Positions 42,395-52,125 are shown, counted from the first letter of the stretch. The stretch: 64,000 nucleotides of DNA from Polaromonas hydrogenivorans (GCF_040105105.1 NZ_CP157678.1:124001-188000); one strand, 5' to 3'. A program made the numbers and translations. Notes: generated by a model not told the origin, from the letters alone.

Positions 42395-43378
42395 ATGGCC
42401 AAGATGATGAAGGCGGTGGTCATGCATGAACCGGGTGCCCCGGAGGTGCTGAAGATTGAGCAGCGGCCGATTCCGCAGGCGCTTCCTGGTCAGGTTCTCA
42501 TCCGGATCGAAGCGTTTGGCCTGAACCGCTCCGAACTCTTCACCCGCCAGGGCCATTCGCCCACGGTGCGATTTCCCCGCGTGCTGGGCATCGAGGCGGT
42601 CGGCACGGTCGCGCAAGCGCCCGGAGGCCAGTTTCAGCCGGGGCAGACGGTTGCAACGGTCATGGGCGGCATGGGCCGGTCCTTCGATGGCAGCTACGCC
42701 GAGTACACCTTGGTGCCGGCCAGCCAGGTGCAGGCGCTCATCTCGCCGCTGTCCTGGGACAGGCTCGGCGCGCTGCCCGAGATGCTCCAGACAGCCTGGG
42801 GCGCCCTTTTCCGCGGGCTGCGTTTGCGCAGGGGCGAGCGGCTGCTCATACGCGGCGGGACCACTTCCGTTGGGCTCGCAGCGGCGTCAATCGCCAGGTC
42901 GCACGGTGCGGAGGTGGGCTCGACTTCCCGCCAACCGGCAGGAAAGGCGCTGGTCCAGGCCGCCGGAGCGGATTACTTCTTCCTGGACGATGGCGCAATC
43001 GCGGATGCGGTGCAGGCCGTCTGGAAAGGCGGCGCCGACAAGGTACTGGAACTTGTCGGGACCAGCACGCTTGAAGACTCTCTGCATTCCACGCGCGAGC
43101 CCGGCATCGTGTGCATGGCAGGCATGGTGGGCGATCGATGGTCATTCGCCGACTTTGCGCCCATGGATTCAATTCCCACTGGAGTTTCGCTCACCACGTA
43201 TTCAGGCGGAGTGGCCGACTTCATGGCAATGCCGCTGCAGCGGCTTGTCGACGACGTCGCGGCGCAGAGGCTGCCCCTCATCGTGGGAAAGGTCTTCGGC
43301 ATCGACCAGATCGTCCAGGCGCACCGGATGATGGAGGCCAACGGCGCGGGCGGAAAGATTGTTGTGCTGGCGCGCTAA
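42395..43378 (+). CDS. MDR-family NADPH:quinone oxidoreductase-like enzyme
   Basis: 327 residues. GroES-like N-terminal domain ([20 protein letters not shown], then [13 protein letters not shown]), NADPH site [20 protein letters not shown] (about 152-171), and no structural zinc cysteine cluster, as in quinone oxidoreductases. ATG 42395 follows GAGGGAAGCAGAA. It likely reduces quinones or enones with NADPH and closes this plus-strand redox unit. Confidence 0.85.
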   Translation: MAKMMKAVVMHEPGAPEVLKIEQRPIPQALPGQVLIRIEAFGLNRSELFTRQGHSPTVRFPRVLGIEAVGTVAQAPGGQFQPGQTVATVMGGMGRSFDGSYAEYTLVPASQVQALISPLSWDRLGALPEMLQTAWGALFRGLRLRRGERLLIRGGTTSVGLAAASIARSHGAEVGSTSRQPAGKALVQAAGADYFFLDDGAIADAVQAVWKGGADKVLELVGTSTLEDSLHSTREPGIVCMAGMVGDRWSFADFAPMDSIPTGVSLTTYSGGVADFMAMPLQRLVDDVAAQRLPLIVGKVFGIDQIVQAHRMMEANGAGGKIVVLAR

Positions 43379-43488
43379 GTCCATCGCACAGCGGACACTT
43401 TGCAGCCATCGTCGCTGTGGCGCGCCCTGACGATCCCTGACCCAAACTGCGGCGCGAGCCCTGCAAGGCGCGCTACATGCCTCCTGTG

Positions 43489-44046
43489 CTAAATCGAGCC
43501 GTAATGCCTTCGGGCCATCTCTGTCCCGTGCCGCATGTGAAGCGACATCCCCAATGCTGCCATGTGATTGCCATTGCGCTCCAGGATAGCCTTGGCCAAA
43601 GGAAGGAAAACTTCCTCTTCATATCGTGCGTGGACAAGGTAGTCATTCACCACGGCATCGATGTCGTGCGCGTTGAGTTCGGCCGTGAGGTCTTTGCTTG
43701 CAGCCTTTATGGTGGGAATCAGCTTTGCGAATGCGGCTTCAATGGTGCGGTGTTCGTCAGTCAAGTGCGAAACGATCCGCTGGACCTCGGAGCGCTCTTC
43801 TCCGATTGTCGCGCTCGACAGCACGGCCGGAAACAGCTCTTCCTCTTCCTCTTGGTGGTGAATGAGTACAACCCGGTTGAAGAAGTCTTCGATTCGCATC
43901 GAAACCGCATGAAAACGCCGCGCCGGCTCTAAAAGTGCAGGCAAGTCGGCGAGATCGCGCATGGTGTTAACGATCCCAACATGGCAATCTGCAAAAGATT
44001 CAACCGGCGACTCATTGCCACTATCGGATGATGTTGTCGTCATCAT
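43489..44046 (-). CDS. hemerythrin-like HHE-domain protein
   Basis: 185 residues with di-iron-type motifs LIHHQEEEEELFPAVL (about 62-77), LTDEHRTIEAAF (about 94) and YLVHARYEEEVFLPLAK (about 135). It differs from the nag-operon HHE protein. The start overlaps the ABM gene stop (ATGA), so the two are co-translated. A role in oxygen, NO or iron handling is likely. Confidence 0.82.
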   Translation of the reverse strand: MMTTTSSDSGNESPVESFADCHVGIVNTMRDLADLPALLEPARRFHAVSMRIEDFFNRVVLIHHQEEEEELFPAVLSSATIGEERSEVQRIVSHLTDEHRTIEAAFAKLIPTIKAASKDLTAELNAHDIDAVVNDYLVHARYEEEVFLPLAKAILERNGNHMAALGMSLHMRHGTEMARRHYGSI

Positions 44047-44363
44047 TCAGCCCTGGAATCTGTCACTGCCGAAGACACCCGTTCAAAGTGCTCAACGTGA
44101 GGCGGTTGCGCGAAATACTCGCCAACCAACGAACGCCACTGGGCATAAAGAGGCGATCCACGAAAGGCCACGGTATGGTCTTCGAGCGTTTCCCATGTCA
44201 ACTGCAGCACGTAACGTGCTGGATTCTCGATACAGCGGTGAAATTCGTGGCTGCAAAAACCTTTTGCATTGGGGAATACAGTGCCTAGCGCAAGCTGAAC
44301 GGCCTCTTCAAATTTTGCTTGCTGGCCTTTTTTTACGCGAATATCGGCGACTTCCAGAATCAT
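44043..44363 (-). CDS. ABM-domain (antibiotic biosynthesis monooxygenase-like) protein
   Basis: 106 residues: MILEVADIRVKKGQQAKFEE, GFCSHEFHRCIENPARYVL and LTWETLEDHTVAFRGSP form the ABM ferredoxin-like fold. It precedes and overlaps the hemerythrin-like gene. The start follows AAGGGAACTCTC. Function unknown; many such proteins act on quinols or polycyclic aromatics. Confidence 0.82.
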   Translation of the reverse strand: MILEVADIRVKKGQQAKFEEAVQLALGTVFPNAKGFCSHEFHRCIENPARYVLQLTWETLEDHTVAFRGSPLYAQWRSLVGEYFAQPPHVEHFERVSSAVTDSRAE

Positions 44364-44418
44364 GAGAGTTCCCTTTGGATGTAAGTGATGTGAAATGGAT
44401 GCAGGTAGTTGAAATCAT

Positions 44419-45189
44419 TCAATGAATATGGCTGCCACCGTTGACGTCGATGGTGGCGCCCGTCACAAAGCCAGACAGGTCTGAGGCCAGGAAGAGACAG
44501 ACCCCTGCAGCTTCCTTCGTGGTTCCTGTACGCTTCAGCGGGATGGCGTCAATAATGGCGCCAAGTCTTTCAGGCGGCAGTCCATCAAGCATTGCCGTTT
44601 CAATCATGGCGGGGCAAATGGCGTTTGCCCTGATTCCCATATGTCCAAATTCCCGTGCAATGCTCTTGGTCAGACTCAGCACGCCGCCCTTGGAGGCGGC
44701 ATAGTGGGCGCCGCCCACCAGCCCACCGCCACGTTGCGCAGCCGCCGATGAGACATTGACAATCGTTCCGGACTTTTGTTTGGCAAAGACCCTCAAAGCA
44801 CTTTGGCAAAGATTGAAGGCGCCCTTGAGGTTGACGTTGATCATGACGTCAATGTCTTTTTCAGTCATATCGAGCATTGACTGCGTGCGAACAATGCCCG
44901 CTGAGTTCACCAGGCAATCCATAGTGCCATGCAGGTCAATGACGTTCTTGACCAGTTGCTCACAATCCTCGGACTTGCTGATGTCGCATCGAAATCCATG
45001 GACCGATACCGGCTTCTGCGTTTGAGCTTCTATCCGGGACTTGATGCTTGCAAGTACCTGCTCGTCCATCATGAGGTCAACGACTACGACCTTGGCACCA
45101 TGTTCGGCAAACAGCTCCGCAGTGGCATAGCCAATGCTTCGAAGCGACGCAGCCCCGGCAATCACACAGACTTTATCTTTTAGCAACAT
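44419..45189 (-). CDS. short-chain dehydrogenase/reductase (FabG-like)
   Basis: 256 residues of the classical SDR family. The nucleotide site GAASLRSIGYATAEL (about 12) replaces the usual TGxxxGIG spacing slightly. Other features are NSAG (about 92), Ser in VNVSSAAAQRGG, catalytic HYAASKGG (about 160-167) and C-terminal FVTGATIDVNGGSHIH. It reduces or oxidises a carbonyl/hydroxyl with NAD(P). It is in line with the epimerase and TRAP genes (35 bases from the epimerase). Confidence 0.87.
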   Translation of the reverse strand: MLLKDKVCVIAGAASLRSIGYATAELFAEHGAKVVVVDLMMDEQVLASIKSRIEAQTQKPVSVHGFRCDISKSEDCEQLVKNVIDLHGTMDCLVNSAGIVRTQSMLDMTEKDIDVMINVNLKGAFNLCQSALRVFAKQKSGTIVNVSSAAAQRGGGLVGGAHYAASKGGVLSLTKSIAREFGHMGIRANAICPAMIETAMLDGLPPERLGAIIDAIPLKRTGTTKEAAGVCLFLASDLSGFVTGATIDVNGGSHIH

Positions 45190-45224
45190 TTTTCACTCTT
45201 TCAAAAACGATCGAAACGTAAATT

Positions 45225-46127
45225 TCAGATTGGCAATTCGTTCAGAATCCAATCGGTGACAGATGAGTGGCGAGGTTTCCAGCCAAGCTCTTGGCGAGCC
45301 CTGGCGGCTCTGACGCGGCTGTTGCTGCCGTACGTGAAATAGGCTCTCGTTTCACCCCATCTTTGGGCTGCGAGTTCCGGATCAAGCGCCTCGACATCGG
45401 AAAGCCCGAGTCTTTTGGCCAATGCTTGCCCGATATTGCGAAACGACTCTTCACCGTTTTCTGCGAAGTAAAAGGCGCCTGCAGGCGCATTGGCCAGCGC
45501 GCGGATATACAGGTCCACCAAGTCATCAATGTGCACGTTCGACCAGGTATTCAGCCCTTGCCCAACAATCTGCACCACACCATTGTTTCGCGCGTTCTCG
45601 GCCAGAAACGGTACCTGCAAACTGTTTGGGTTCAGGCCGCTTCCCAATCCGTAGATATTGCTGGGGCAAATCACCACAGAGCGAATGTTTTGCTGGGCAG
45701 CCCCAAGCACCATCAAGTCAATGTCGCGTCGAGCTTGCTTTCGCGGATTGACAATCATCGGCGTGTTTTCATCGAAGATGGCGCTGGAGCAGTAGGCGCC
45801 GCGCGCATCGTCGCCCACGACGCTGGAACCACTGGTGTGTATCAATGGTTTTCCAGAACCAGCCAGGCCGGTGATCAAGGCGTTTATCGCCCGGGCATGG
45901 TCTGCATTTGCAGTGTTGATCACCCCATCAGAGTTTTTTGCTTCATTCGTCAATAGCTCTGAAGCGTCCAGGTCTCCCAGTACCGGGGTGATTCCGCGCT
46001 CCGATAGCTGTGCAGCCTTTTCCTGACTGCGGACTAGCCCTCGGACCTGATGCCCGCGCTTGACAAGTTCATCAGCGATGGCGCCACCGATGTACCCCGT
46101 TGACCCTGTTAAGAAATAAGTAAGCAT
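45225..46127 (-). CDS. NAD-dependent epimerase/dehydratase-family protein
   Basis: 300 residues of the extended SDR fold: FLTGSTGYIGGAIADELVKR (dinucleotide site, residues 5-24), HTSGSSVVGD, and CPSNIYGLGSG where a YxxxK would usually lie; the catalytic Tyr/Lys pair is not obvious. The latter fits the atypical (NmrA/YwnB-like) branch. ATG 46127 lies 7 bases after the TRAP gene's stop, so it belongs to that operon. Confidence 0.82.
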   Translation of the reverse strand: MLTYFLTGSTGYIGGAIADELVKRGHQVRGLVRSQEKAAQLSERGITPVLGDLDASELLTNEAKNSDGVINTANADHARAINALITGLAGSGKPLIHTSGSSVVGDDARGAYCSSAIFDENTPMIVNPRKQARRDIDLMVLGAAQQNIRSVVICPSNIYGLGSGLNPNSLQVPFLAENARNNGVVQIVGQGLNTWSNVHIDDLVDLYIRALANAPAGAFYFAENGEESFRNIGQALAKRLGLSDVEALDPELAAQRWGETRAYFTYGSNSRVRAARARQELGWKPRHSSVTDWILNELPI

Positions 46128-46134
46128 GATGTAT

Positions 46135-48024
46135 TTACCTGGTGAATCCAATGGAGAGTCCCGGTATGGCGGCGACCAGGATCGTTCCAATAATCAGCGC
46201 CACGATGTAGCCAAGGATTGGCCTCATGCCAGCACTGGGACTGACACGGCTGATAGCGCACGCCGCGTAGTAACCCACGCCAAATGGGGGAGCGAAGAGA
46301 CCGATGCCCATCGAGAGAACAACCACCATGGAGTAATGCACGTCGTTGATTCCGAATTGCTTGGCGATGGGGAAAAGCAACGGTCCGAAAACAACTATCG
46401 CAGGAATTCCTTCAAGGACGCTTCCGAGGATGATGAACGCAAGGATGGATACCGCAAGGAATCCAGTTGCGCCGCCGGGGAGTTGCGACATTGCCTGAGC
46501 CAGCTGGCGCGAGAAGCCGGACTGCGTCAATGCCCAGGCCATGCCGGTTGCGGTGCCGATGATCAACAAGATCGCGCCCGACAGTGCCGCCGTATCGATC
46601 AGCGCAGGCCAAAGCTTCCTGTAGTCCATCTGTCGGTAAATAACTGCGCCCGCGATAATTGCATAGGCAATTCCGATCGTCGAGACTTCGGTCGCTGTGG
46701 CGACACCCTCCACCACCGTGGCGCGGATGATGAATGGCAATGCGAGTGCGGGAAGGGCAATAAGCAAGGTGCGTCCGATTTCACGCCAACTCGCACGCTG
46801 CGTTCCGGCAAGATCGTCCTTGCGATGGCGCCACCAGACTACAAAACAGAGCATGACAGCCAAAACGAGCGCAGGCATGAGGCCGCCGGAGAACAACGCC
46901 GAGATTGAAATGCCTGTCACAGAGCCGATCGTTATCAGCACGATGCTGGGTGGGATGGTCTCCGTCTGCGCACCGGTTGCGGCTAACAATGCCACCATCT
47001 CGCCTTCCTTCACGCCGCGCTTTCGCATTTCAGGGAAGAGCACGGGTGCGATAGCTGCCATGTCAGCCGCCTTCGAGCCCGAGATTCCGGAAACCAGATA
47101 CATCCCGCCGACCAGGACGTAAGACAGTCCGCCACGTACATGTCCAAGCAGAGAAGCTAAAAAGCGAACCATGGCTTTAGCCATGCCACTCAGTTCCAGA
47201 ACTACTCCTAAAAAGACAAATAGTGGAACTGAGAGGAGGACAATGTGCGACATCCCTTCATCCATCCGACCTACTATGACAGTCGTCGGTTTTGAAGTGG
47301 TCAAGCTAATGTAGCCCAAGGTCGCCAAGCCGAAAGCAAACGCAATCGGTACGCCCGATAGCACCAAAACAGCGACAATGCCAACGAAGAAAATCAAAAG
47401 ATTGAGGTTGCCGAGGTCCTGGAACAGCGGGCTCATCATGTAGAGGCCGGCCACCACTGCTGCGGCCAAGGCCAATGCGGCGACAAGGCGGCGCCAGTTT
47501 GTCACTTCCGCAAGCTTAAGAACAGCTGCGAAACACATCAGCACTATTCCGCATGGCAGCGCAGAAGCACGCCATGCGTTGGATATCTCAAGCGAAGGGG
47601 ATGTGACGGCAGCCTCTTCAGAGGCAAATTCATATGCTGGGTGGCCGATAAACGCAAGAAATGCTACTGCGGCCACTACTGCAATGAGGTCTAGAAAAGC
47701 GCGCGTACCTGGCGATGCCATGTCGACGAGAGCCGTCATGCGCATGTGGGAGGATCGACGAAGTGCAATCACCGATCCCAGCATCGCAAGCCATAAGAAC
47801 AACATGGATGCCAATTCATCGGACCATGTCAAAGGATGGTGCAGTACATATCGGCTCACGACGCCACCGAGCAGTACCAAAATCTCGGTGAGAACCAGTA
47901 GCGCGGCAGGTATCTCGGTGAGCAGCCCCAGGAATCGGTCTGCCTTTCCGATTGCGCGAAGCCAGGCGGTTTTCTCGTGGCCGCTCGATTCGCTCGAGTG
48001 TGGGCCATCAGAATGCGTTGACAT
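46135..48024 (-). CDS. TRAP transporter, fused DctQ-DctM membrane subunits
   Basis: 629 residues. The N-terminal about 200 are a DctQ-type four-helix subunit (VLLGGVVSRYVLHHPLTWSD, LFLWLAMLGSVIALRRSSHM). The rest is a DctM-type large subunit with many helices (VPLFVFLGVVLELSGMAKAM, GGMYLVSGISGSKAADMAAI, FAPPFGVGYYAACAI). It imports an organic acid with sodium using the binding protein encoded upstream at 48210-49268. ATG 48024 is the first Met before the DctQ fold. Fusion of Q and M is common. The substrate cannot be read from the sequence. Confidence 0.88.
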   Translation of the reverse strand: MSTHSDGPHSSESSGHEKTAWLRAIGKADRFLGLLTEIPAALLVLTEILVLLGGVVSRYVLHHPLTWSDELASMLFLWLAMLGSVIALRRSSHMRMTALVDMASPGTRAFLDLIAVVAAVAFLAFIGHPAYEFASEEAAVTSPSLEISNAWRASALPCGIVLMCFAAVLKLAEVTNWRRLVAALALAAAVVAGLYMMSPLFQDLGNLNLLIFFVGIVAVLVLSGVPIAFAFGLATLGYISLTTSKPTTVIVGRMDEGMSHIVLLSVPLFVFLGVVLELSGMAKAMVRFLASLLGHVRGGLSYVLVGGMYLVSGISGSKAADMAAIAPVLFPEMRKRGVKEGEMVALLAATGAQTETIPPSIVLITIGSVTGISISALFSGGLMPALVLAVMLCFVVWWRHRKDDLAGTQRASWREIGRTLLIALPALALPFIIRATVVEGVATATEVSTIGIAYAIIAGAVIYRQMDYRKLWPALIDTAALSGAILLIIGTATGMAWALTQSGFSRQLAQAMSQLPGGATGFLAVSILAFIILGSVLEGIPAIVVFGPLLFPIAKQFGINDVHYSMVVVLSMGIGLFAPPFGVGYYAACAISRVSPSAGMRPILGYIVALIIGTILVAAIPGLSIGFTR

Positions 48025-48209
48025 ATCCAAGGTGCATCTCCAAATTCGTTCTAGTGGGGTCTCACATTTTTGTGAACCGGGCGGCGCGGCGGCATTGCAT
48101 GGAATGAGAGCATTTACTTTTCTCATCAGTTAAAGCTACTTCAATGCGCGCCGCGCCTGTGCTTGCAGCGATTCACGTCAGGCGAGTGAGCGCTCGCTTA
48201 ACCTGTTGT

Positions 48210-49268
48210 TCAGGCTAGTTTCCCGGTGTATTTTTCGAGCTGGGACCAGGTCTCGGGTCCGAACTTCTTCTGCCATTCCGTGTAGTAACCTGCCTTCTGC
48301 AGCGCCTCGCGGAAGGGCTTCGTATCAACCCGATTGAACTGCATTCCCAAACCTTTTAGCTTGGCTTCTAGAGAAGCGTTCAATGCCTCGTGCGCGGCGC
48401 GTTGCTTAGTTACATTGGCATCGAAGATTTTCGAAACCAATGCCCGAAGATCCTCGGGCAACGCATTCCAGTTGCGCTTGTTGCCAACAAGCGCAAAGTA
48501 TTCCCACATGTGTGAAGTGGTCGAACAGTACTTCTGAACTTCGTAGAGTTTCGCCGCATCGATTGTTGGCAATGCATTTTCCTGCCCATCGACAACCTTT
48601 GTCTGCAGAGCGGTGTAAAGCTCACCAATCGGGACAGTGGCGGGGGATGCATCCAGTGCCTTGAACATTGAAGTCCACAACGGGGTTGAAGGCACGCGTA
48701 TTTTCATGCCTGCCAAGTCTTTCGGAGTAACGATCGGCTTGGATGAGTGCGTAATCTGACGGAAGCCGTGGTCGAAGAATTTTCCGACTTGCGTGAGATT
48801 GACCTTGTCAAAAGAGGCGCGAATGTGAGCGCCTAGGTCCCCCTCCATTGCCTTCCACACGGTCGCGTAGTCAGCAAACGCAAACGCAATCGAATTTATC
48901 GATGCTGTTTGTACCAGGTTTCCATAAATAGAACCCGCCGTGCAGATAAAGTCAATGGCTCCCGATCTGACTTGAGACAGCGTATCCGTGTCACTGCCCA
49001 ACTGGCCGTTCGGATAGACCTCCATTGTCAGACGACCATTCGATTCTTTCGAGACTTCTGCGCATGCAGCCTTCAGAGCGGATGACGTTGGATGGCTCTC
49101 TGGGAGCGATATTGCAATTTTCAAATTGAACTTGCCTGCACCTTGAGCCAGCACAGCACCAGGAAGCAGGGTTGAAGCCGCTACTCCAACAATGCGCTTA
49201 AGAGCGTCACGACGACCATTTGGGTTAGCGCTTTGAGCGCTTGTATCTGCTTCTGAACGGACTTGCAT
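48210..49268 (-). CDS. TRAP transporter periplasmic binding protein (DctP-type)
   Basis: 352 residues. RRDALKRIVGVAASTLLPG near residue 19 is a Tat-like or long Sec leader. The mature part has LKIAISLPESHPTSSALK, the conserved substrate-binding Arg region KDLAGMKIRVPSTPLW (about 187-202) and PTIDAAKLYEVQKYCS. It delivers a carboxylate to the DctQM protein. A 185-base gap separates it from the DctQM gene; a 33-base gap separates it from the VOC gene upstream. Confidence 0.9.
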   Translation of the reverse strand: MQVRSEADTSAQSANPNGRRDALKRIVGVAASTLLPGAVLAQGAGKFNLKIAISLPESHPTSSALKAACAEVSKESNGRLTMEVYPNGQLGSDTDTLSQVRSGAIDFICTAGSIYGNLVQTASINSIAFAFADYATVWKAMEGDLGAHIRASFDKVNLTQVGKFFDHGFRQITHSSKPIVTPKDLAGMKIRVPSTPLWTSMFKALDASPATVPIGELYTALQTKVVDGQENALPTIDAAKLYEVQKYCSTTSHMWEYFALVGNKRNWNALPEDLRALVSKIFDANVTKQRAAHEALNASLEAKLKGLGMQFNRVDTKPFREALQKAGYYTEWQKKFGPETWSQLEKYTGKLA

Positions 49269-49301
49269 GCTTTGTCTCCTAAATATTAGATGTGAAAAAG
49301 A

Positions 49302-49724
49302 TCAGAACACATTGGGCTGATGGACTTCAATCACGTGGCCGTCCGGGTCTTGCAGAAAGACTTGATGCCAGCCGGGAATCGCCCAGCATCCATAGTCCGA
49401 ATAACGAAGGCCAAGTTGATCGCACTTGCGCATGAATCCCTGAATGTCATCCGTTCGGAAACAAAAGTGTCCGTGACCCATCGGGTTGACAAATTGCTTC
49501 ATCTTGAAGCCTGTTTCCAAATCGCGTTCGGCCCAGTGAAACTCGATATCGCCATCGGTAAGGAAGTCGACCTTTCCGGTATATGCGCGATCATCACGCT
49601 GGCGACTGATCACGGTATGGGACTCGTCCTGAATTGTTCCCAATTCGAACAAGGTCTTGTAGAACTTGGTCAGTCTCGGCAAGTTGTCAGTGCAGAGGTT
49701 CATGTGGTGAAACTTGAAATTCAT
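49302..49724 (-). CDS. VOC/glyoxalase-family protein
   Basis: 140 residues. FKFHHMNLCTDNLPRLTKFY (first metal His), IEFHWAERDLETGF, GHGHFCFRTDDIQGF and FLQDPDGHVIEVHQPN (last metal Glu/His) make up the paired beta-alpha-beta folds of the vicinal-oxygen-chelate family. It could be a lyase, isomerase or ring-cleavage-type enzyme. ATG 49724 follows AAGAGAGATCACC. It is first in the minus-strand transport operon, diverging from the hydratase at 49957. Confidence 0.85.
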   Translation of the reverse strand: MNFKFHHMNLCTDNLPRLTKFYKTLFELGTIQDESHTVISRQRDDRAYTGKVDFLTDGDIEFHWAERDLETGFKMKQFVNPMGHGHFCFRTDDIQGFMRKCDQLGLRYSDYGCWAIPGWHQVFLQDPDGHVIEVHQPNVF

Positions 49725-49835
49725 GGTGATCTCTCTTTCTTGCATTGTTGAATGTCGCCACTGCCTACAGGTATCTGAGTGGCGGGATGAGTCGGGCAGA
49801 TAAAGCCTGCCCAACACAGACGTAACGATATTAGG

Positions 49836-49960
49836 CTTCATGGATGAAGTCAACAATGCATCTGTAAAATTTGATAGGGGTAATCCCTAGGGAAATTTGA
49901 TTATTTTGCGCAAAAACGCTAATTTTAAAATCATCCATGAATGTTAATATTCATGCATGA
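49836..49960. promoter_or_regulatory. divergent control region with TTCAT/ATGAA palindromes
   Basis: The 232-base gap between the VOC and hydratase genes holds CTTCATGGATGAAG (49836-49849) and TTCATGCATGAA (49949-49960, overlapping the hydratase start codon), plus CATCCATGAATG near 49931. The repeated TTCAT-N2-ATGAA dyad in an AT-rich region is a plausible operator, perhaps for the IclR protein encoded at 50881-51711. Confidence 0.5.
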
Positions 49961-50841
49961 ATGACAAAGTTGCTTTTGATTTACCTCTCGCCCCGAGTCA
50001 GGTTCCGGTTCTCCGCACTGAGATATGCAGCGCATCGAGCGCCCGCAAGGTTGCCGCCATGCTCGATCTGGATCCCGAGCATATGGTTGACGGTGCGCCG
50101 CTGCCCAGAGGTTGGCAGTTCATCCTGATGGGAGCGGATACACGGCGGTCGCTATTGAGAGCCGATGGATTTCCAGGGCTGGGCGTCACCATGCCCGATC
50201 TTGGCCTCCCCCGTTTGCTGCTTGGGGGGCGCAATGTGACCTTCAGGAAGGACATACCCATTGGTGCCTCGGTACACCGCAAAAGTGCAATGCAAGACCT
50301 CACTCGAAAAACAGTAAAGTCTGGCCCGATGGCTATTGCAAACATTCAGCATGAGTTATGGCTTGCTGGTGACGAATCGCCTGCACTGGTGGAAACCCAA
50401 ACCTACCTGCTGCTGCCTGCGCGCAGAGGCAGCACGGCCACCATTGCATCAGGGTCCGTTGCAGACTTGGCCAGCTACCGGACCGCGACTGTCGTCCCCG
50501 ATGAAACCCTGCTTTTCCAATACTCTGCTATTGGATTCAATTCGCACAAGATTCATATCGATCGATCTCATGCCCGTCATGTCGAAGGATATCCAGATCT
50601 GGTTGTCAACGGTGGACTCGTGACGCTGCTTCTCACCGAGTATCTACGTCGCGAAATCGGCGTTATCCCGACTTCAATCAAAGTCCGGCACGTTGCCCCG
50701 CTGTTCTGCGGCCGGCCCATCACCATGATCGCCAAACAAGGTAAAACAAATTTGCGGTTGCAAGCCTATGACCACCGCTCCACCCTTGCCGTGGACATGG
50801 AGGTAAACACACATGAGGTGCCTGGTACGCCAGGCACCTGA
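49957..50841 (+). CDS. FAS1/MaoC-like acyl-CoA hydratase (mesaconyl-CoA hydratase-like), copy 1
   Basis: 294 residues of the HTD2/FAS1-like dehydratase family, a double hot-dog fold. PLPRGWQFILMGADTRRS (about 48-65), GLPRLLLGGRNVTFRKDIPI and SGPMAIANIQHELWLAGDE (about 123) make up the N-terminal hot-dog. The second half has LFQYSAIGFNSHKIHIDRSHA (about 188-208) with the catalytic His-containing hydratase motif. Close relatives hydrate mesaconyl-C4-CoA or similar enoyl-CoAs. It is paralogous to 55345-56169. A hairpin overlaps its last codons. Confidence 0.82.
   Translation: MNDKVAFDLPLAPSQVPVLRTEICSASSARKVAAMLDLDPEHMVDGAPLPRGWQFILMGADTRRSLLRADGFPGLGVTMPDLGLPRLLLGGRNVTFRKDIPIGASVHRKSAMQDLTRKTVKSGPMAIANIQHELWLAGDESPALVETQTYLLLPARRGSTATIASGSVADLASYRTATVVPDETLLFQYSAIGFNSHKIHIDRSHARHVEGYPDLVVNGGLVTLLLTEYLRREIGVIPTSIKVRHVAPLFCGRPITMIAKQGKTNLRLQAYDHRSTLAVDMEVNTHEVPGTPGT
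50816..50839. terminator. hairpin over the 3' end of the hydratase gene
   Basis: Perfect 10-base arms AGGTGCCTGG/CCAGGCACCT around TACG lie inside the last codons (encoding EVPGTPGT and the stop). A T5 run follows 13 bases later. It probably serves as terminator between the convergent hydratase and IclR genes. Confidence 0.6.
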
Positions 50842-50880
50842 CCATTGATGCCATTTTTCACAGGGCAACAAGTACTGTGA

Positions 50881-51711
50881 TTAAAGGGAGACCTTTTCTG
50901 CCGACCTGCCTGTGGTTACGCCTCCGACTCTTTGTGACAAAAGGCGTGCAGCGGCTGCAAGCGCCTCGGTAACCTCGGGAATCGATTTCCGTCGGTTTTG
51001 GTCGATTCGCTCTGCATAAGGAACTGTCAGAGCGGCAAGTGCACGGCCTTGTCTGTCTAGAATAGGGAAGCTGACCGCGTAAAGCCCTCGAACCTGCACG
51101 CTCGGAATCGACTCATAGCCGGTCTTCCGTATGGTATCGAGAATCGCTCCGATTTGCGGATCCGCCTGATCGGGACGCCGTTGCATCGACTCTTCAATCC
51201 ACCACTTTCTGGTTTCGTCGTCTTGAAAAGCCAGGAGAACGCGGCCTGATGAAGAAATTATTACATCAAGTTCAGAGCCTGTTCGCACACTAAAGCCCAT
51301 ACCGCTAGGTGTATCAACCTTTGCCAGGACAACCTGTTTTCCTTGGGAATACACGGTGAGGTGGCAAGACTGATCAAGATCTTTTGCCAGTCGTTGCATC
51401 ACTGGCAAGGCTTCGAACAGCAACCTATGCGTTGGCGGGTTGACGTGCGAAAGTTTGAACAGTTTGGTGGTGATGGTGTAGGAGCTATCGTCAACCTGAA
51501 AGACATAGTTCCGGTCCACAAGGCAGGTCAGCATGCGGTAAATTTCGCCCACGCTGCGACCAAGACTTTGTGCAATTTCTTTTTGGGAGAGCGGCCGATC
51601 ACTCCTGCAAAGCATTTCAAGTATGTCTAAACCTTTTTCAAGAGCTGGTGCAGAGTAGCTGCGTCGCTCCGTTTCTGACATCCGAGCCGTCTCAATGACA
51701 TCCTCCTTCAT
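50881..51711 (-). CDS. IclR-family transcriptional regulator
   Basis: 276 residues from ATG 51711 behind GGAGGTTTG; the in-frame extension upstream is unlikely. Winged HTH at about 30-75 (RPLSQKEIAQSLGRSVGEIY), then the IclR effector domain (GMGFSVRTGSELDVIISSSG, GYESIPSVQVRGLYAVSFP). Such proteins commonly control catabolic operons for aromatic or organic acids. It is convergent with the hydratase and may control the divergent region at 49725-49956. Confidence 0.88.
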   Translation of the reverse strand: MKEDVIETARMSETERRSYSAPALEKGLDILEMLCRSDRPLSQKEIAQSLGRSVGEIYRMLTCLVDRNYVFQVDDSSYTITTKLFKLSHVNPPTHRLLFEALPVMQRLAKDLDQSCHLTVYSQGKQVVLAKVDTPSGMGFSVRTGSELDVIISSSGRVLLAFQDDETRKWWIEESMQRRPDQADPQIGAILDTIRKTGYESIPSVQVRGLYAVSFPILDRQGRALAALTVPYAERIDQNRRKSIPEVTEALAAAARLLSQRVGGVTTGRSAEKVSL

Positions 51712-52125
51712 CAAACCTCCGACAGAAATAAATTTACTGGTGAAATCGCTTCGACATCTGTTCACAAGGGTTCTAATTCCTGTACAAAAATAGAAGCAAA
51801 AATATATTTTTTGGTAATTTTGCAGGATCTGCGCTAAAAACTGCGCAAGTCACTTATTCATTTGCCGGAATGAATTTTATCTATAAAACTCAGGCATGGC
51901 ATGCAGGTCGTCAGCTCCTGCCGGGTCAGCCGCAAAAAAACAGCTCGTCTCAGCGAAGACCGTCCCGGTATTTCCGAGGACAGCAACAATTGGCGAAACA
52001 GGCAAAATGGACGAATCTAGACATTTGCTTTCGCACTGTTGCCTGCTCAAGTCTTTATTTTCATAAGTGATTTTATAAATGCACCCATGAATTTTTTCGT
52101 GTAGCATGGCGCGAATAATCCAACC
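51712..52125. other. AT-rich intergenic region
   Basis: About 410 bases between the IclR gene and the DMT permease fragment, lower in GC than its surroundings. No gene or RNA structure is recognisable. It should hold the promoters of both flanking genes. Confidence 0.5.
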
